Shown here: in pieces, positions 1 to 11,295 of the stretch | How the letters are laid out: every line of letters begins with the position of its first letter | Numbering within the stretch: the first letter of the stretch is position 1 | Source: Paramecium sonneborni | Taxonomy: Eukaryota; Ciliophora; Oligohymenophorea; Peniculida; Parameciidae | Assembly (NCBI GenBank): GCA_905182985.1 | Contig: CAJJDN010000106.1 | Coordinates: 154,607 to 218,606 of the forward strand | DNA: 64,000 bases | Reading direction: 5' to 3' | Program-made: the position numbers and the translations under genes | The notes under the pieces: generated by a model | What the model was told of the DNA's origin: nothing | The model's database searches: none | What the model saw: only the letters and a program-made list of their open reading frames with translations

Positions 1-145
1 ATATTAGCAACCTTTGACTATTTATATTTATATCAACAATTTCTTTTTGAGAATTAATATTAATTAATTTATTTATTCTTTAATTTTCTTTAAAATTTCT
101 TAGAATTTCAGTAAATGATAATATTGAATTGCTTTTGTCCTACAT
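1..145 (-). CDS. partial gene, hypothetical protein (5' end only)
   Basis: Reading the minus strand with TGA as the only stop, a frame opens at an ATG at 143-145 and stays open to the window edge (48 codons). It begins M-Q-D-K-S-N-S and is rich in Lys, Asn, Ile and Gln, like the other coding regions here. The ATG lies only 26 nt beyond the stop of the upstream gene at 172. No family is recognisable from this fragment, and the rest of the gene lies outside the window. It could instead be untranslated sequence that happens to lack TGA. Confidence 0.35.
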
Positions 146-171
146 ATATCCTATTTCTTATTTAGTTTATA

Positions 172-493
172 TCAAAAATTTAGATTTTGATTTTTTTATT
201 ATTTTAATTCTTCCTTAATTTTTGAGTATAAGAATTTTGTAAATAAATCAAAGATATCTTTGAATTAATTTTTTTGCTTCTCCATTTACTGCAATTTTCT
301 AATCAAATTTGGAAATAGAAGTACTCAGTTTTAAATTTGATCTTTCTTGAATAAGTTTGATATCTTTATAAGAATTTAAGGTAAAATTTACTCTTCAAAA
401 AATTTTGGAGTTTTAAAAATGATAGATTGTTCTAAATAAATAGCCCCAGGGAATTATACTTACTAATGTAGAAATAAGGCTAGATGATAGCAT
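172..493 (-). CDS. small Lys/Gln-rich hypothetical protein, three exons
   Basis: Joining across two introns at 432-463 (32 nt, starts GTAAGT, ends TAG) and 299-324 (26 nt, starts GTACTT, ends TAG) gives one 87-residue frame ending at TGA 172-174. The joined exons are an exact multiple of three. The protein starts M-L-S-S-S-L and ends with a charged, probably helical tail (E-E-L-K-Q-Q-K-N). I see no known domain, signal peptide or membrane segment. The evidence is the intron pair of typical size plus the protein-like composition. The exact start is uncertain. Confidence 0.5.
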
Positions 494-798
494 TCCATGA
501 ATAAATTTTTATTTAAAGATTGATTAAAAAGCAATTTATTCATCAATATGAATTGGATTAAAATCTTTTATTAGATAGAATAAATTCTCATATTTGTTCT
601 GTGAATATTCTTTCTAATTTGAATAATTATCTAAAATGAAAAAATGAAAAAAATTAATGAATTTGCTTCAATTTGATATTTTATTAAAAGAATTAAAAGT
701 TTGTAAAATTCTTTATTTATAATATTTTTTAATTTCAATATAAAATAGCTATTATTATGAAACCCTAGGTATAAAAGATAATAAATATTGTAATAATC
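494..798. other. intergenic, upstream of 5S rRNA
   Basis: This is AT-rich spacer between the divergent small gene and the 5S rRNA. It holds the TATA-like element listed separately. I found no convincing open frame in either direction. Confidence 0.5.
770..777 (+). promoter_or_regulatory. TATA-like box of the 5S rRNA gene
   Basis: The sequence TATAAAAG lies 22-29 nt before the first base of the 5S rRNA. That is the spacing expected of an upstream TATA element helping RNA polymerase III at a gene with internal control regions. Position and sequence are seen directly; the function is inferred. Confidence 0.5.
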
Positions 799-918
799 GT
801 TGTCGGCCATACTAAGCCTAAAGCACCGGATCCCATTCGAACTCCGAAGTTAAGCGGCTTAAGGCGAGGTTAGTACTAAGGTGGGGGACCGCTTGGGAAG
901 TCCTCGTGTTGACAACCC
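799..918 (+). rRNA. 5S ribosomal RNA
   Basis: The sequence starts GTTGTCGGCCATACTA and carries the hallmark 5S internal blocks GGATCCCATTCGAACTCC and GAAGTTAAGC, then GGTGGGGGACCGC. The 5' GTTGTC pairs with GACAAC at 911-916 to close helix I, so the molecule is about 120 nt. The stretch is strikingly GC-rich against its surroundings. It is a component of the large ribosomal subunit, transcribed by RNA polymerase III. The gene is single here, between protein genes, rather than in a visible tandem array. Confidence 0.97.
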
Positions 919-926
919 TTTTTTTT
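919..926 (+). terminator. RNA polymerase III T-run terminator
   Basis: Eight consecutive T residues directly follow the 3' end of the 5S rRNA. This is the standard pol III termination signal. Confidence 0.85.
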
Positions 927-1278
927 ATTTTAACTTTTATATTGTTATTCAACTGTTTTTTTTTTAAATAAAAAATAGATAACATTTAACACAAATAATA
1001 ATCACATAAATTTAAATTATTAGAAGAAATCTCTCAAGAATTATGACATGTTGATTAAAAATATATTTTTTGTTAGTTATTTACATTAGTGAATAGACTT
1101 ATTTGTAACAAAGTTTACAATAAATATTTGATAATAATAATTTAAGATTGAGATTACCTGATTTTTTATATTCTGATAATAAAATTAAAATCTAAAATAT
1201 TTTTAGTATATTACATTAAAAATAGATTTTAAATGTATAAATATTATTATCCTAAAATAATTATAATAGGTCTAGCAT
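927..1278. other. intergenic
   Basis: AT-rich spacer between the 5S gene and the cyclic-nucleotide-binding gene. I see no coding frame and no RNA gene in it. Confidence 0.5.
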
Positions 1279-3395
1279 ATGACTTCTTTTGTATAATCAA
1301 CATTTGCAATATCTACAAAACCTAATTTTGAGTTTTTATAGAATTAAATTGATTCTGACTCAGAGAATGAAGAATATAAATAAAAGTTAGTGTTGTCGCA
1401 TGAGACTTAGAAGGAACATAAAAAAATAAAAAAATCAATTGATATAGAATTGATAAAAGAAGAATTGAAAAATAGACCCAATGTTGAAATGAAATTAAGT
1501 ACAATATAAAAGAAAAAATTTTCAAAGATAAAAAGTGTTCGTTCTCTAAGTGATCTTATAATACCTACATCTCCAATATTAATAGATTAAATAGGAAATT
1601 TGAAGAAGATAAAAGAGATACGTTAAGAAGTACCTCCTGAATTAATAGGGAGAATATACTCTGAACTTAGGTAATTAAAGAAACGATTATATGAGATATG
1701 AATTTGTGCCAGCCTTAAATCCAGTTTATCGATAAGGAGATTAGAATAAAAGATATTATATAATATTAGAAGGGAAAGTAGTTGTGATGAAGCCAAAATA
1801 GAAGATGGTGGGGTCCAGTAAAATAGAATTTTTTGACAATTTGTAATAAAAATTTTAAGGTTCTAATGATGATGATCCATTTGGATTGAAACTTCTTTTT
1901 CCAGATTATTTAATACTAAAGATCTTATTTTAAGGAGAGTATGTATATTTTGATAAATATATTTTAGTTCATTTGGAGAAGCAGCCATCAAATTAGATAC
2001 AGCAAGATCATCAACAGTGTTTACATTAGAGGATACCCATCTTTTATATGTTAATGAAAGTGCGTATCTAGAATATTTAAATCCATATCTAAGTATTTCT
2101 TTAGATAATAAATTGTCATTTTTCGGATAAACTTCTATTTTTAAAAACATCAATCAAGAAGATTATATAGGTATAGTATTAGAGAGCAAATTGGTTAAAA
2201 TGAAAGCAGGAGAAATAGTTTATGATGAAGGAGAAAAAACTAAATATCTTTATTTTATAATAAATGGGGAAATTGAATTACTGAAATAAGTAAAAAAGAA
2301 ATCAATTATTTTGTCATCATATGGAGAATTTCAAAGCTTTGGTGAAGTAGAGATTATGATGAAAATTGATAGATATACAAAAGCAAAAGTTATTTCTCCT
2401 AGACTCAATTGTTATAGGATTAGAAAAAGAATATTTTTTGATAACTTAGGTAATTATGGGGCTTATGAAAATATGAAAAAACATTCATCTGTCATATGTA
2501 AGCATTGGCAATTGATTTATAATACAGTATTAAGATCTATTAATCCAAGAGATGAGGTACTATATTCCTAAAATATATATTATAGGTTTATGAAGTTTCT
2601 TAAGATGATAATTAAAAAAAACCAAATTTATTAGCCAAATCTATTTTAAATAAGAAACTTATAGAATCTGAAGGATAAATATTAAGTCAAATTAAGGTAT
2701 TTTAAAATTTGGCTGAATCCAATTTCAAAGAGTAAAAGAACTCTAGTAATGAAAATCAAAATCTGCCTTAAAGAGTTTACAGTAACACGCTCTAAAAATA
2801 CTAAGCAAAGCTATTAAAGAAACCTTAATTAGTTACTTATGATTCTGATATTTCATTAATAAGAAATCAAAATTAATAACCTATTAATACCAATAGTAAC
2901 TTTGATAACAATTCTACTACAAGTCCTTTAAATGAAAATAGTGTAGATCTCAAATTGAATTCAAATAGATCATCTGTTATTATAAAAAGAGAAAGTTAGT
3001 AAAAAATTACTCTTCCATCTTTAAATCCTTCCTTACATCTTGTTGGACCTCAACCTTAATCGTTAAACACTGTTTTAGAATCTATAAGCAAATTACCAAA
3101 AATTCCAAAAAATAATTTAGTTTTATCTTTGATGTATTAATAAGCCTATAAAGCAGAAAATCCCGCTAAAAAGGCTAAAGAAATTTAACAAGTTATTTAA
3201 GCATCATATAGAAATGTATAAAATCGATTCTAACCAAAATAACATCATTTAACAGAAATCTAACCATCTTCAAATGAACATAGAATCAAAAAGAATTTAT
3301 AAATTTCAGGATTATTAAGTATGAGATCATAACAAAAATAATATCTGAATTTTGTACATCGAAAATAAATTTTTGGAAGTAGTCAAATCAATTGA
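1279..3395 (+). CDS. protein with two cyclic-nucleotide-binding domains
   Basis: Four exons joined across introns 1671-1695 (25 nt, ends GAG), 1939-1967 (29 nt) and 2557-2585 (29 nt) give 677 residues ending at TGA 3393-3395. The first cNMP-binding fold starts near residue 131 (Y-x-x-G-D-Q-N-K-R-Y-Y-I-I-L-E-G) and contains the phosphate-cassette motif G-D-S-F-G-E-A-A near residue 211. A second follows at about 286-385 (A-G-E-I-V-Y-D-E-G, then S-F-G-E-V-E-I). The remaining ~290 residues are Asn/Ser/Gln-rich and probably disordered. Tandem cNMP domains recall PKA regulatory subunits, but there is no clear inhibitor site and the tail is long, so I call it only a cyclic-nucleotide-binding protein. 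Such proteins are common in ciliates, where cAMP and cGMP control ciliary beating. Confidence 0.85.
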
Positions 3396-3477
3396 TTTAA
3401 ATTATGAATATAATCAAATTAGTTATCAATGAATAAAAACACATTAATAACATTATTATTTTTGGAAATATACATCA

Positions 3478-5572
3478 TCAATTTACTATTTCTTCTTTTA
3501 TTACTTTTTGATACAAAACATAATTTTTAGAATCTTCATCATTCCAACCTAATAATTTTATTCTTTGTTCTTTAGTATCATTATAAATCTTTTTCTTTTC
3601 ATTGAGATATTGAGTGAACTAAAATTTAAATTTTAATACTTACTTATTCTTTCATTTCTTTTCTCTTTTATTCTCTATCATATTTGGCTTTATTCAGAAT
3701 TTTATCATCTTCAGTTTCATACTTTTTGATAAACAACTTAGAGTTATTTTGTAATTCTTATTCTTCTTTTAATGATAATAGATGAATTGGTTTATTTCTC
3801 CAATGAATATCTGAAATCTTAGTCACAGTATCTTTAACTAATTATTCTCCTATAGCACTCCAAATGTTTACACTATGCCACAAATCACTCATCGTTATAA
3901 AATACTAAAATAATTATAAAATAATTATTACTATTCCTGTTGGATCCCATTATGCATGACTCATATAGAAATGATTTGTAGATTTTGTGATTTCTGTTGT
4001 TAATTATTCATTCTTTTTAGATATTTAGCCAAACTCAACCTTTCCTTAATCAGGTGAATTCTTTGTCTTATTGACCATTGCAAAATAATTCTAAAATTAT
4101 TTTATTTATTACTCCATTTGATGCCCATAACAATTCATTTGTGTCTTTTCCTTTTTATTCCCCAAGTTAACATAATTTGATTCCTTTTTTCGAATCTTCT
4201 TGAACTGAATAGAGATGGAAAGTATATTATTAAGTGGGCTTTTATTGTTTATCTTTTTCTCTATAACATAATCCAAATTTTCCAGTATTGAGTTCAGTAA
4301 ATATACTTTCAACATCATCATTGATTGTGTGTTCATCAATTTCAAATGGATCAATTCTATTTAAATTACCAACCTAAATTGTAGTGGCAAAAACTTTATT
4401 CTTTTATTTTTTTTTTATTAGAGTAGCTACCCATTTTCCATATGTATGTACAAAAATTTGGATGCTATCAATTTCAAAAGCAATGTTTCTCCACTTAACA
4501 TCAAAGTTCCTCTTATAATCATGTAAGTAGATTTAAGTTTTAATATCTTTACCATAGCAAACAATTGCAAGATAATTGGTTTATGGAACCCACTCAATTT
4601 ATTTAACTCCCACAGCCTTAAGATTTAATTAGTTTTTTTGATAAAACTCAGGAGCTTCATAAATTTAAATTTCATCTTGTGCCTATAAAGCTAACCATTT
4701 GTTATCTCTATTAAACTTGAATTATTTAATAGAAGATTATTATAATACAATCTATCTCAATTATCTTTCTTCTCTTATATTCCAAATAATAAATTACTAA
4801 AATATTAAGGATTTATTTATACTTATAATCCATCAAAACTTATCACATATTATTCATCCGGACTGAATAATAACTCTGAAACTCTTTTGTGTTCAAATTT
4901 GTGCAAAAATTCTAACTCTTAAGCTCCATAGAGTGAAAATTCATTTTCAGTAAATAAAACTAAATATTAACCTAAGGGTGACCATTGTAATCTATCATAT
5001 TATGGTAATTTCTTTTCATTGACATTATCTTCTAATTTCTTTTCTAATGAATTCAACCATTTGAGGGAGAGTTTAGTTTTTTCTTAAATAATTGTAACAG
5101 CTGATCTTGGATCCTTATGAAAAGCTAACAACTCTTATCTGGATTTAAGAGTAATTGGTGTATATTCTGCTGTTTGATTGATGTGATTAATTTACTTTTA
5201 AGTAAAGGCTAATAATTGATGTTTTGCATCAAAATTTTGATTTGTAATCTATTCTGCTGCTTATTATGCTTAATCTTCATTTTCATATGATAAGATAGCT
5301 TAACCAAGATTATTAAGTTCAATATCTACAAATTGGATATAATTGTTCTTTTTTAGATATCCCTTTAGTGCTGTTATGAGTTTAGGTTTCATTTCTTCTT
5401 TTACTTTTGGTAATCCAATAAGAAGAATATTAAGATTGGAATTGAAATTCAATTTAGGAAAGCCAAACAAGAAGTCTTTATTTAGTTTTTCAATTTCTTC
5501 GCTTCCTCTTTTGATATATTCTATGGGTAGTTCTTCGCCAGAAAAATCAATTAAGTCTTGTAATTGGCTCAT
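3478..5572 (-). CDS. EIF3B: eukaryotic translation initiation factor 3 subunit B
   Basis: The frame starts at 5572 and ends at TGA 3478-3480, about 655 residues after removal of several 22-28 nt introns (for example 3619-3643). The N-terminal ~90 residues form an RRM-like region (I-L-L-I-G-L-P). A beta-propeller follows, with W-S-P-L-G-Q-Y-L and the eIF3b-like phrases S-L-Y-G-A-Q-E-L and F-S-P-D-E-Q-Y. The last residues are a charged helix ending E-E-I-V-N. eIF3b is the scaffold of the eIF3 complex on the 40S ribosome; its RRM contacts eIF3j and the propeller contacts the ribosome. The length is a little below yeast Prt1. It converges on the neighbouring cNMP gene with an 82-nt gap. Confidence 0.88.
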
Positions 5573-5623
5573 AATCTCAAATTAAATTTTTATTATAGCA
5601 ATGGGAAAATTATTTCAGATGAA

Positions 5624-6424
5624 TCACCCCTGAAAGTCGTTAGTGAAGTATTCCTTCAACAAATCTTATTATTTAAGAACTTGAATTTGTAGGACATTTA
5701 TGGTCTATTTGGCAGTATCTAATTCGAGGGTTCTAGATAAAAAAGATAAAGTTATACAATTTCTACAGTTAGTCTCTTAAATATTGTATCTCTTAAATGA
5801 GTTCATGAGATTAATCAGTATTCTATTCACCATTAATCTTCTACAGTTTGTCAACCAATTATTATAGTTCTTGTTTTTCAGTGAAGAGTTTTTAGTAATC
5901 ATTGATGGATTGGCAACGAGTATCATCTTAAGAATAGGAAGACTTGCGTTTGGATTCAATATCAAGGATTTCTTAATAAATTTGCTTAGTCTCTTTTAAT
6001 TCTTAGATCATGATCTCAGAATCTAAACTCATTTCTGACTTGAGTCGAGCAATAGCACTTTCTTTGAGATATTCATAATGTGATCTTTTTAATTTTTCAA
6101 ATAGATTACTTGACTTGTTCCAACTATTATTAATGATATTTCTCCTATTCATCAAGTTATTAATGAAGCACTGAAATTTCGGCATCCTTTTCACTAATTT
6201 AAATCTGTAATCTCTCTACTAATCTAATTACTTTATTTAATTCAAACACTGTCTATTTAGAAAATAAGATGAATACCTAATCTCTTTCGACACTTAATTT
6301 GCTTAATTAAGTTCGACACAATTGTAAATCTTCCTTCAGTTTCTATTGATTTGACATTAAATAAATTAATGACAGAATCCATTAATTTTTAAGCTTCATT
6401 ATAAATTAAAGGATTAGATAGCAT
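5624..6424 (-). CDS. coiled-coil protein, unknown function
   Basis: Three introns at 6249-6276 (28 nt, ends CAG), 6085-6109 (25 nt, ends AAG) and 5733-5766 (34 nt, ends TAG) restore one frame of 237 residues ending at TGA 5624-5626. The sequence is dominated by heptad-like Glu/Gln/Lys/Leu stretches from about residue 50 to the end, for example V-E-R-L-Q-I-Q-I-S-E-K-D. It is therefore probably a long coiled coil. No signal peptide or catalytic motif is visible. The stop lies 51 nt upstream of the eIF3b start. A structural or cytoskeletal role is possible but not shown. Confidence 0.75.
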
Positions 6425-6774
6425 ATTCTATATATTTAGATGATTTAAATGAAGAAGATAATTACTTAATGATATCAAACCTAGAAACAACTTAATTAAA
6501 AAGAATAATAGGCCACTAAAAAGCCTCTATATATTACAACATTAGCTTTTTTTCAGGCTTATATTATTTCTACATTTCATATAAATGATATTAATTTCAT
6601 TACTAATTCTTCATTTGAATACAATAGATCGAATATTGGACAAACCAAAAGTTTTAAACCTATTCACATTGTTTATTTTTTTAAATATAAAACCAAAAAA
6701 TAGATCTTATACTCACTTTAAAATAGAGATTTTTAAATCGTTATAGAAAAAAATATTACTTGATGCTTCCTTTA
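6425..6774. other. intergenic or unresolved 3' exons
   Basis: I could not settle this stretch. On the minus strand a short frame starts with an ATG overlapping the stop of the next gene (ATGA at 6775-6778), but it needs an intron of more than 50 nt, unlike the others here. No family is recognisable. It may simply be spacer plus 3' untranslated sequence. Confidence 0.35.
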
Positions 6775-7119
6775 TCATCTAGTATAACTGAGGTTCTTCT
6801 TTTCTATTGGGTTTCTCAAAATATCACTGATTGCATCTTCTTAATTAATCCAATACGATTTGAAGAATTCTAATTTTATGAAAAAAATTATCCTATCTTA
6901 TCATTTGATAAATTATTAACTAATAAAAACTTTAACTTCACTTTCTTCATAGAGGCAATATCTCAGATCAAATAAAATGCAACAAAACTTTGAGATTAAT
7001 ACCTTAATAATAGTAGTATCATAATTATTTTAAATAGAAACAATAAAAATTAATGTAATTATAAAAAAACTTGTCTGTTTTGAAATAGAAGAATCAAAAA
7101 TCATTTAAAAATTGTACAT
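6775..7119 (-). CDS. small membrane protein, hypothetical
   Basis: The frame starts at ATG 7117-7119 and ends at TGA 6775-6777. One 24-nt intron (GTTAAT...AAG) gives exactly 106 residues. After a short N-terminus there is a hydrophobic segment around residues 17-31 (S-F-F-I-I-T-L-I-F-I-V-S-I) suggesting a membrane helix. A Cys-containing hydrophobic stretch (F-C-C-I-L-F-D-L) follows, and then a charged C-terminal region. The start is 41 nt downstream of the stop of another small membrane protein in the same orientation. No family recognised. Confidence 0.6.
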
Positions 7120-7159
7120 CCTAATTGATTTTATAATCATTTAACTTAACAACAAAAGA

Positions 7160-7527
7160 TCATTTTCTTTGCTGAAATTATTTCTATTTTCCAATTGCTT
7201 TATTCAAATTTTTTTAATTATGTTTTTATGAATCCTTTTTAGCCTTTTAAGCTACCTTATCTATTTCATTCTCTTGCTACTTCTTCTTTTTTTATGATTT
7301 TTTTGTCTCTTCTTAAGTTAATTCATTCTTTTCTCTCTCTATCTAACTTAATTGACCTCTCAAATAAAGCAATGTCAATAATAATCCAGCATCAACAAAA
7401 GTCAGAATCCAAAAATGAATAGCACTTCAAATAGATCACTTGAATACAATTATTTATCTATAGTCAAGGCAATTAATGGAAAGGATATTAATCCAAATAT
7501 TGAGGAATATGTTAGCCATACCATCAT
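7160..7527 (-). CDS. small membrane protein with charged C-terminal tail
   Basis: Two exons joined over intron 7425-7447 (23 nt, ends AAG) give exactly 114 residues ending at TGA 7160-7162. The N-terminal half carries two hydrophobic segments (residues ~3-22, V-W-L-T-Y-S-S-I-F-G-L-I-S-F-P, and ~32-52, containing D-A-G-L-L-L-T-L-L-Y). The C-terminal half is almost wholly Lys/Glu/Gln and probably helical. The shape recalls small ER-type two-helix proteins with a cytosolic coiled tail, but I cannot name the family. It is divergent from dipeptidyl peptidase III with 168 bp between starts. Confidence 0.65.
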
Positions 7528-7695
7528 TTTCTAAGCTGTAGGTAACAAACTACTAAAAGTAAAATCAATTTGCTTATTTCTCTGACATAAATATATTTTA
7601 ATTTTTTATATGTTTATTTATTTTTTGTATTTATATTGATCATTCTTCTTCTCTTTATATCATTATTAATAAATCTTTAATTGAATAATTAAATT

Positions 7696-9814
7696 ATGAA
7701 TCAAGCTCCAGTGATTTAAGTAAATTCCCCTATCACATCATTTGTTAGTCCAGGTTTTAAAGTAAGAAAATATCAAATAATATTAGGTGTTGAATTAAAA
7801 CGAAAAACAATATGCCTATCATTTTGCAAGAGCCTCTTGGGAAGGTGCAAAAATCTGTTACTTCTAGAGGTCTTATGAGGCACCAGGCTTGTTTTACATT
7901 TTTTATAAGATCTTTTCAACTGAAAAGCCTTAAGCTGTGACATAGCGTTTATTATAGAATGGATGGAGTGAAGAAGAAGTTTAATAATTATTTGTTTATG
8001 TTGCTGCCGTATTCTAAAATTCTGGAAACTATAAAAGCTTTGGAGATTCGAAATTCGTACCTGAAATATCTGAAGAAAAATTTGAATAATTTATTACTAC
8101 ATCCCTTGGATATTAAGCAGATCAAGTTTGGGAAAGTATTCGCAAATATATTTACAACTACGATAAACCTTATGGTCTGATTGATTTATAAGAAAAGAAT
8201 GGTTCTAATTCTTATTATAGTACTAATTTAAGTGGTGAGTTATTAGAGGCTGTTGATAAATTCTTAATAGAATAAGGAATTTCTGAATTAAACACAAGAG
8301 TGGTTAAAGTTGGAGAAGATATTCATGTGTTAGTAGCTTCAGTCAATGAAGGTTAGAAGGATTTAGGAGAAGTACATAATCATAAAGTTAAATTGATTTA
8401 TGGTGATTTCGCTCCTTTTCTTAATAGTGTTGTGACTCATTTGACAGCAGCTCTTTAATATGCATCAAATGATAATCAAAGGAATATGATTTAAGCCTAT
8501 ATTGAGCATTTCAAAAGCGGAGATGTTGAATTACACAAATAATCTTAAAGACATTGGATCAAAGATAAAGGACCTGTCATTGAAACAAACATTGGATTTA
8601 TAGAAACTTATTTAGATCCACTTAAGGTTCGAGCTGAATGGGAAGGCTTTGTGGCTGTTGTTAATAAAGAAGAAAGTGCTCTTTTGAATGAATTAGTCAA
8701 TAAAGCCGAAGAAATTATTAAGTGTCTACCTTGGCCAAAAGAATTTGAAGTTGATGTCTATAAAAGACCTGATTTCACTTCATTAGAAGTTCTAGCCTTT
8801 GCTAGTTCAGGGACACCATTAGGTATCAATATACCTAATTATGATGATATCAGATAAACTGAAGGGTTTAAGAATGTTAATCTTGGTAATACAATTGGAA
8901 AATTAGCGAAATAATCAATCAAATTTTTAGATGAAGCAGATTAAGAAATATTTTATAAATATTAATCAGAAGCTATATTCTTAGTTGTTGCACTCCATGA
9001 ATTAATTGGTCATGGTGCTGGTAAAGTTTTTATGAAAGATAAGGATGGAAATTTAAATTTTAATCTTGAAAATACAATTAATCCATTAACAAATCAAAAG
9101 GTTGATTCATTTTACAATCATGGTGAATAATGGCATTCAAAATTTGGTGAATTCTCAGGAGCTATGGAAGAATGTAAAGCTGATGCTACTGCTTTATATT
9201 TATCTACTTATGATGATGTAGTAAAATTGTTATTACCAAATTAATCAGAAGAAGAAAGAAGAAACACTGTTTTCGCAGGATGGCTATTTGTTATTCATAG
9301 AGCTGTACAAGGTTTAGAATTTTATAATCCAGAATAAAAGAAATGGGGTTAAGCACATGTCTTAGCAAGAAATGTCATCCTATAATCTCTTATTAGAGAA
9401 GATCCAGATATTATCAAAATCACAGAAACTTAATTAAATGATAAACCTTATTTGCTTTTCAAATTTGATTAATCTAAATTACATACTACAGGTAAGAAAG
9501 CTATTTCTAATTTAATTTTACATTTACAAGTATTCAAATCTATTGGAGCTGGAAATGAAGGTGTTAAATTCTTTAGTGATTTGGCTGCTGTTAGTGACTT
9601 ATTCCTTAATTATAGAAATATTGTTATTTAAAATAAATTTCCAAGAAGATTAGAATTATAACCAAATTTGATTTTAGATGATGGATAGGTTAATCTTAAG
9701 GAATATGAATCTACATTTGCTGGAATTATAGAATCACATGTGGATCATCACTTAGAGAATATAGAATCTACAAAAGACTTATTTTTAAATGTATAAAAGT
9801 TATTTTAGAATTGA
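7696..9814 (+). CDS. DPP3: dipeptidyl peptidase III (M49 zinc metallopeptidase)
   Basis: Two exons separated by intron 7762-7786 (25 nt, GTAAGA...TAG) give 697 residues, close to the usual ~700-737. The zinc-binding signature H-E-L-I-G-H lies near residue 426 and matches the M49 HEXXGH motif. The third ligand region E-E-C-K-A-D is near residue 484, at the expected spacing. The N-terminal half has the family phrase [17 protein letters not shown] is a cytosolic exopeptidase that removes dipeptides from the N-terminus of short peptides. The gene is complete, with no missing catalytic residue. Confidence 0.96.
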
Positions 9815-10238
9815 AATATTCATTAAATAAATTAAAAAATACATTTTAGCTTTCCTTCTATTAATTGTTGATATAAACTTTCTAAATAAAATTCATCAAA
9901 AAATTAATCCTACTTTATAAAAGTTTATCAAATATTCAAACATTTAAATCTGTCATTATTATTTTATTTATCTATAATTTTATTAATCCTTATTACAATA
10001 AATATTTATAAAATGATTTCATTAATTTAAAAACACAATGTATAAAAGAACCAGAATCAATTGCAAACATAATTTTTATAAATTTATGAAAAACGAAAGG
10101 AATTAAAGATTTAATAGCTTCAAATAAATCCAAAATATTAAAGATACTTATTTTAAAAAAACATTACACTAAAATCATTAATCTTATTATTATTTACACT
10201 TTTATTCTTAAAAGAATTATTCAATTAATGTAATCCAA
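9815..10238. other. convergent intergenic spacer
   Basis: AT-rich spacer between the 3' ends of the DPP III and Rrp4 genes. It contains the left end (from 9996) of the 1.3-kb assembly repeat. No gene seen. Confidence 0.6.
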
Positions 10239-11294
10239 TCATTTTACGGCTTCTTCTCTTAAATGTAGCTTAAAATCTTCTCTATGTTAATTTATGAGAT
10301 TTTAAATTAATTTAATTATAAGAATTTAATTGCTTTTCCTGTGTTTGCAATATCAACTCTTTATTAAACAGTGTAATTTTAACAATAGATTACTTTTTAA
10401 TTATTTGTGGTCCTATCTTAATTGCTTAGAAATATTTATCCATTATGCCCTAAAATCATATTTACATTGTTATTAAGTTTGATAAAATGTCTTTTTTATT
10501 TTACAATCAAATAATGATTAACCTTACTTAGAAGTCCATTTTCAATTTTGCCATATTTCAGTCCTCTTGTATGAAGATTGATTGATTTATCATTATTAAT
10601 AGCTAATATTTAATATTAAGAATTATTACAATGAACTTCTGCACATATTAAATCATTTTCTGCAAATATTTAACGCATATTCATTTCATCATCTTCTGTT
10701 TTTTGCCTCTAAAAAATTTATGATTATATATTACTTATTCAGGTAAATAAGTAGAATTCAAATGAAGAGTGGCTTCTGAGCTGGAACCTATATTTACAAT
10801 CCATTTTTTATCTCTAATCAAAAAAATTTAACCTATTACAATTTCACCAATTTATGGTTAATAACTACATTTTATTGGTTTTATCATAATCAACCTAAAA
10901 TAATTTAATTGATTACTTATTTGTTTAATTAATAGTTCCTGTTGTGCTTGAGAATATTTTACCTTACTCTTCATAAGTATTCGTTCCACTAATAAACCCA
11001 GGTTCATCAGATAATAAATCTCCTGGTAAATAAACTTCTTTCTTCTCATGATGCAAATTTTCCTCTAATTACATTTTAATTAATATTATGTTTAAAAATA
11101 AATTTGGTTCATGATAAATAGAATAAGCATTAAATTTAGAAATTGGAAGCTTATTTCAACCAATTAAGATAAGTAAAAATTCAATCTATTTGAGCATTTT
11201 TCATTAAATATAAAAGAAATAAACATAAATAGGGAAAGTTAAGAATGATATAAGAAATACGTATTGGTATGAAAAAAATAAATATTTTAAATAT
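9996..11294. repeat. direct repeat, copy 1 of first N-junction duplication
   Basis: These 1,299 bases recur at 11296-12594 (offset 1,300), with a single N at 11295 between the copies. I noticed no mismatch. The repeat covers the whole Rrp4 gene and its flanks. It is most simply an unmerged contig overlap. Confidence 0.95.
10239..11074 (-). CDS. RRP4: exosome complex subunit Rrp4 (assembly copy 1)
   Basis: The frame starts at ATG 11072-11074 (M-Q-L-E-E-N-L) and ends at TGA 10239-10241. It is about 254 residues after several short introns, including GTAATC...TTTTAG (22 nt) and GTAATA...TTTTAG (26 nt). The N-terminus L-P-G-D-L-L-S-D-E-P-G-F and the following Q-T-N-K-L-I match the Rrp4 N-terminal domain. 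I-G-E-I-V-I-G-Q-I begins the S1 RNA-binding domain. I-L-G-H-N-G-Q-I-F is the KH-domain GxxG loop. Rrp4 is one of the three cap subunits of the RNA exosome, feeding RNA to the nuclease core. Human EXOSC2 is 293 residues. Confidence 0.85.
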
Positions 11295-11295
11295 N
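11295..11295. other. assembly junction (single N)
   Basis: One undetermined base separates two copies of a 1,299-bp sequence. A one-base gap flanked by such a duplication is the mark of two overlapping contigs placed side by side. Confidence 0.9.
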
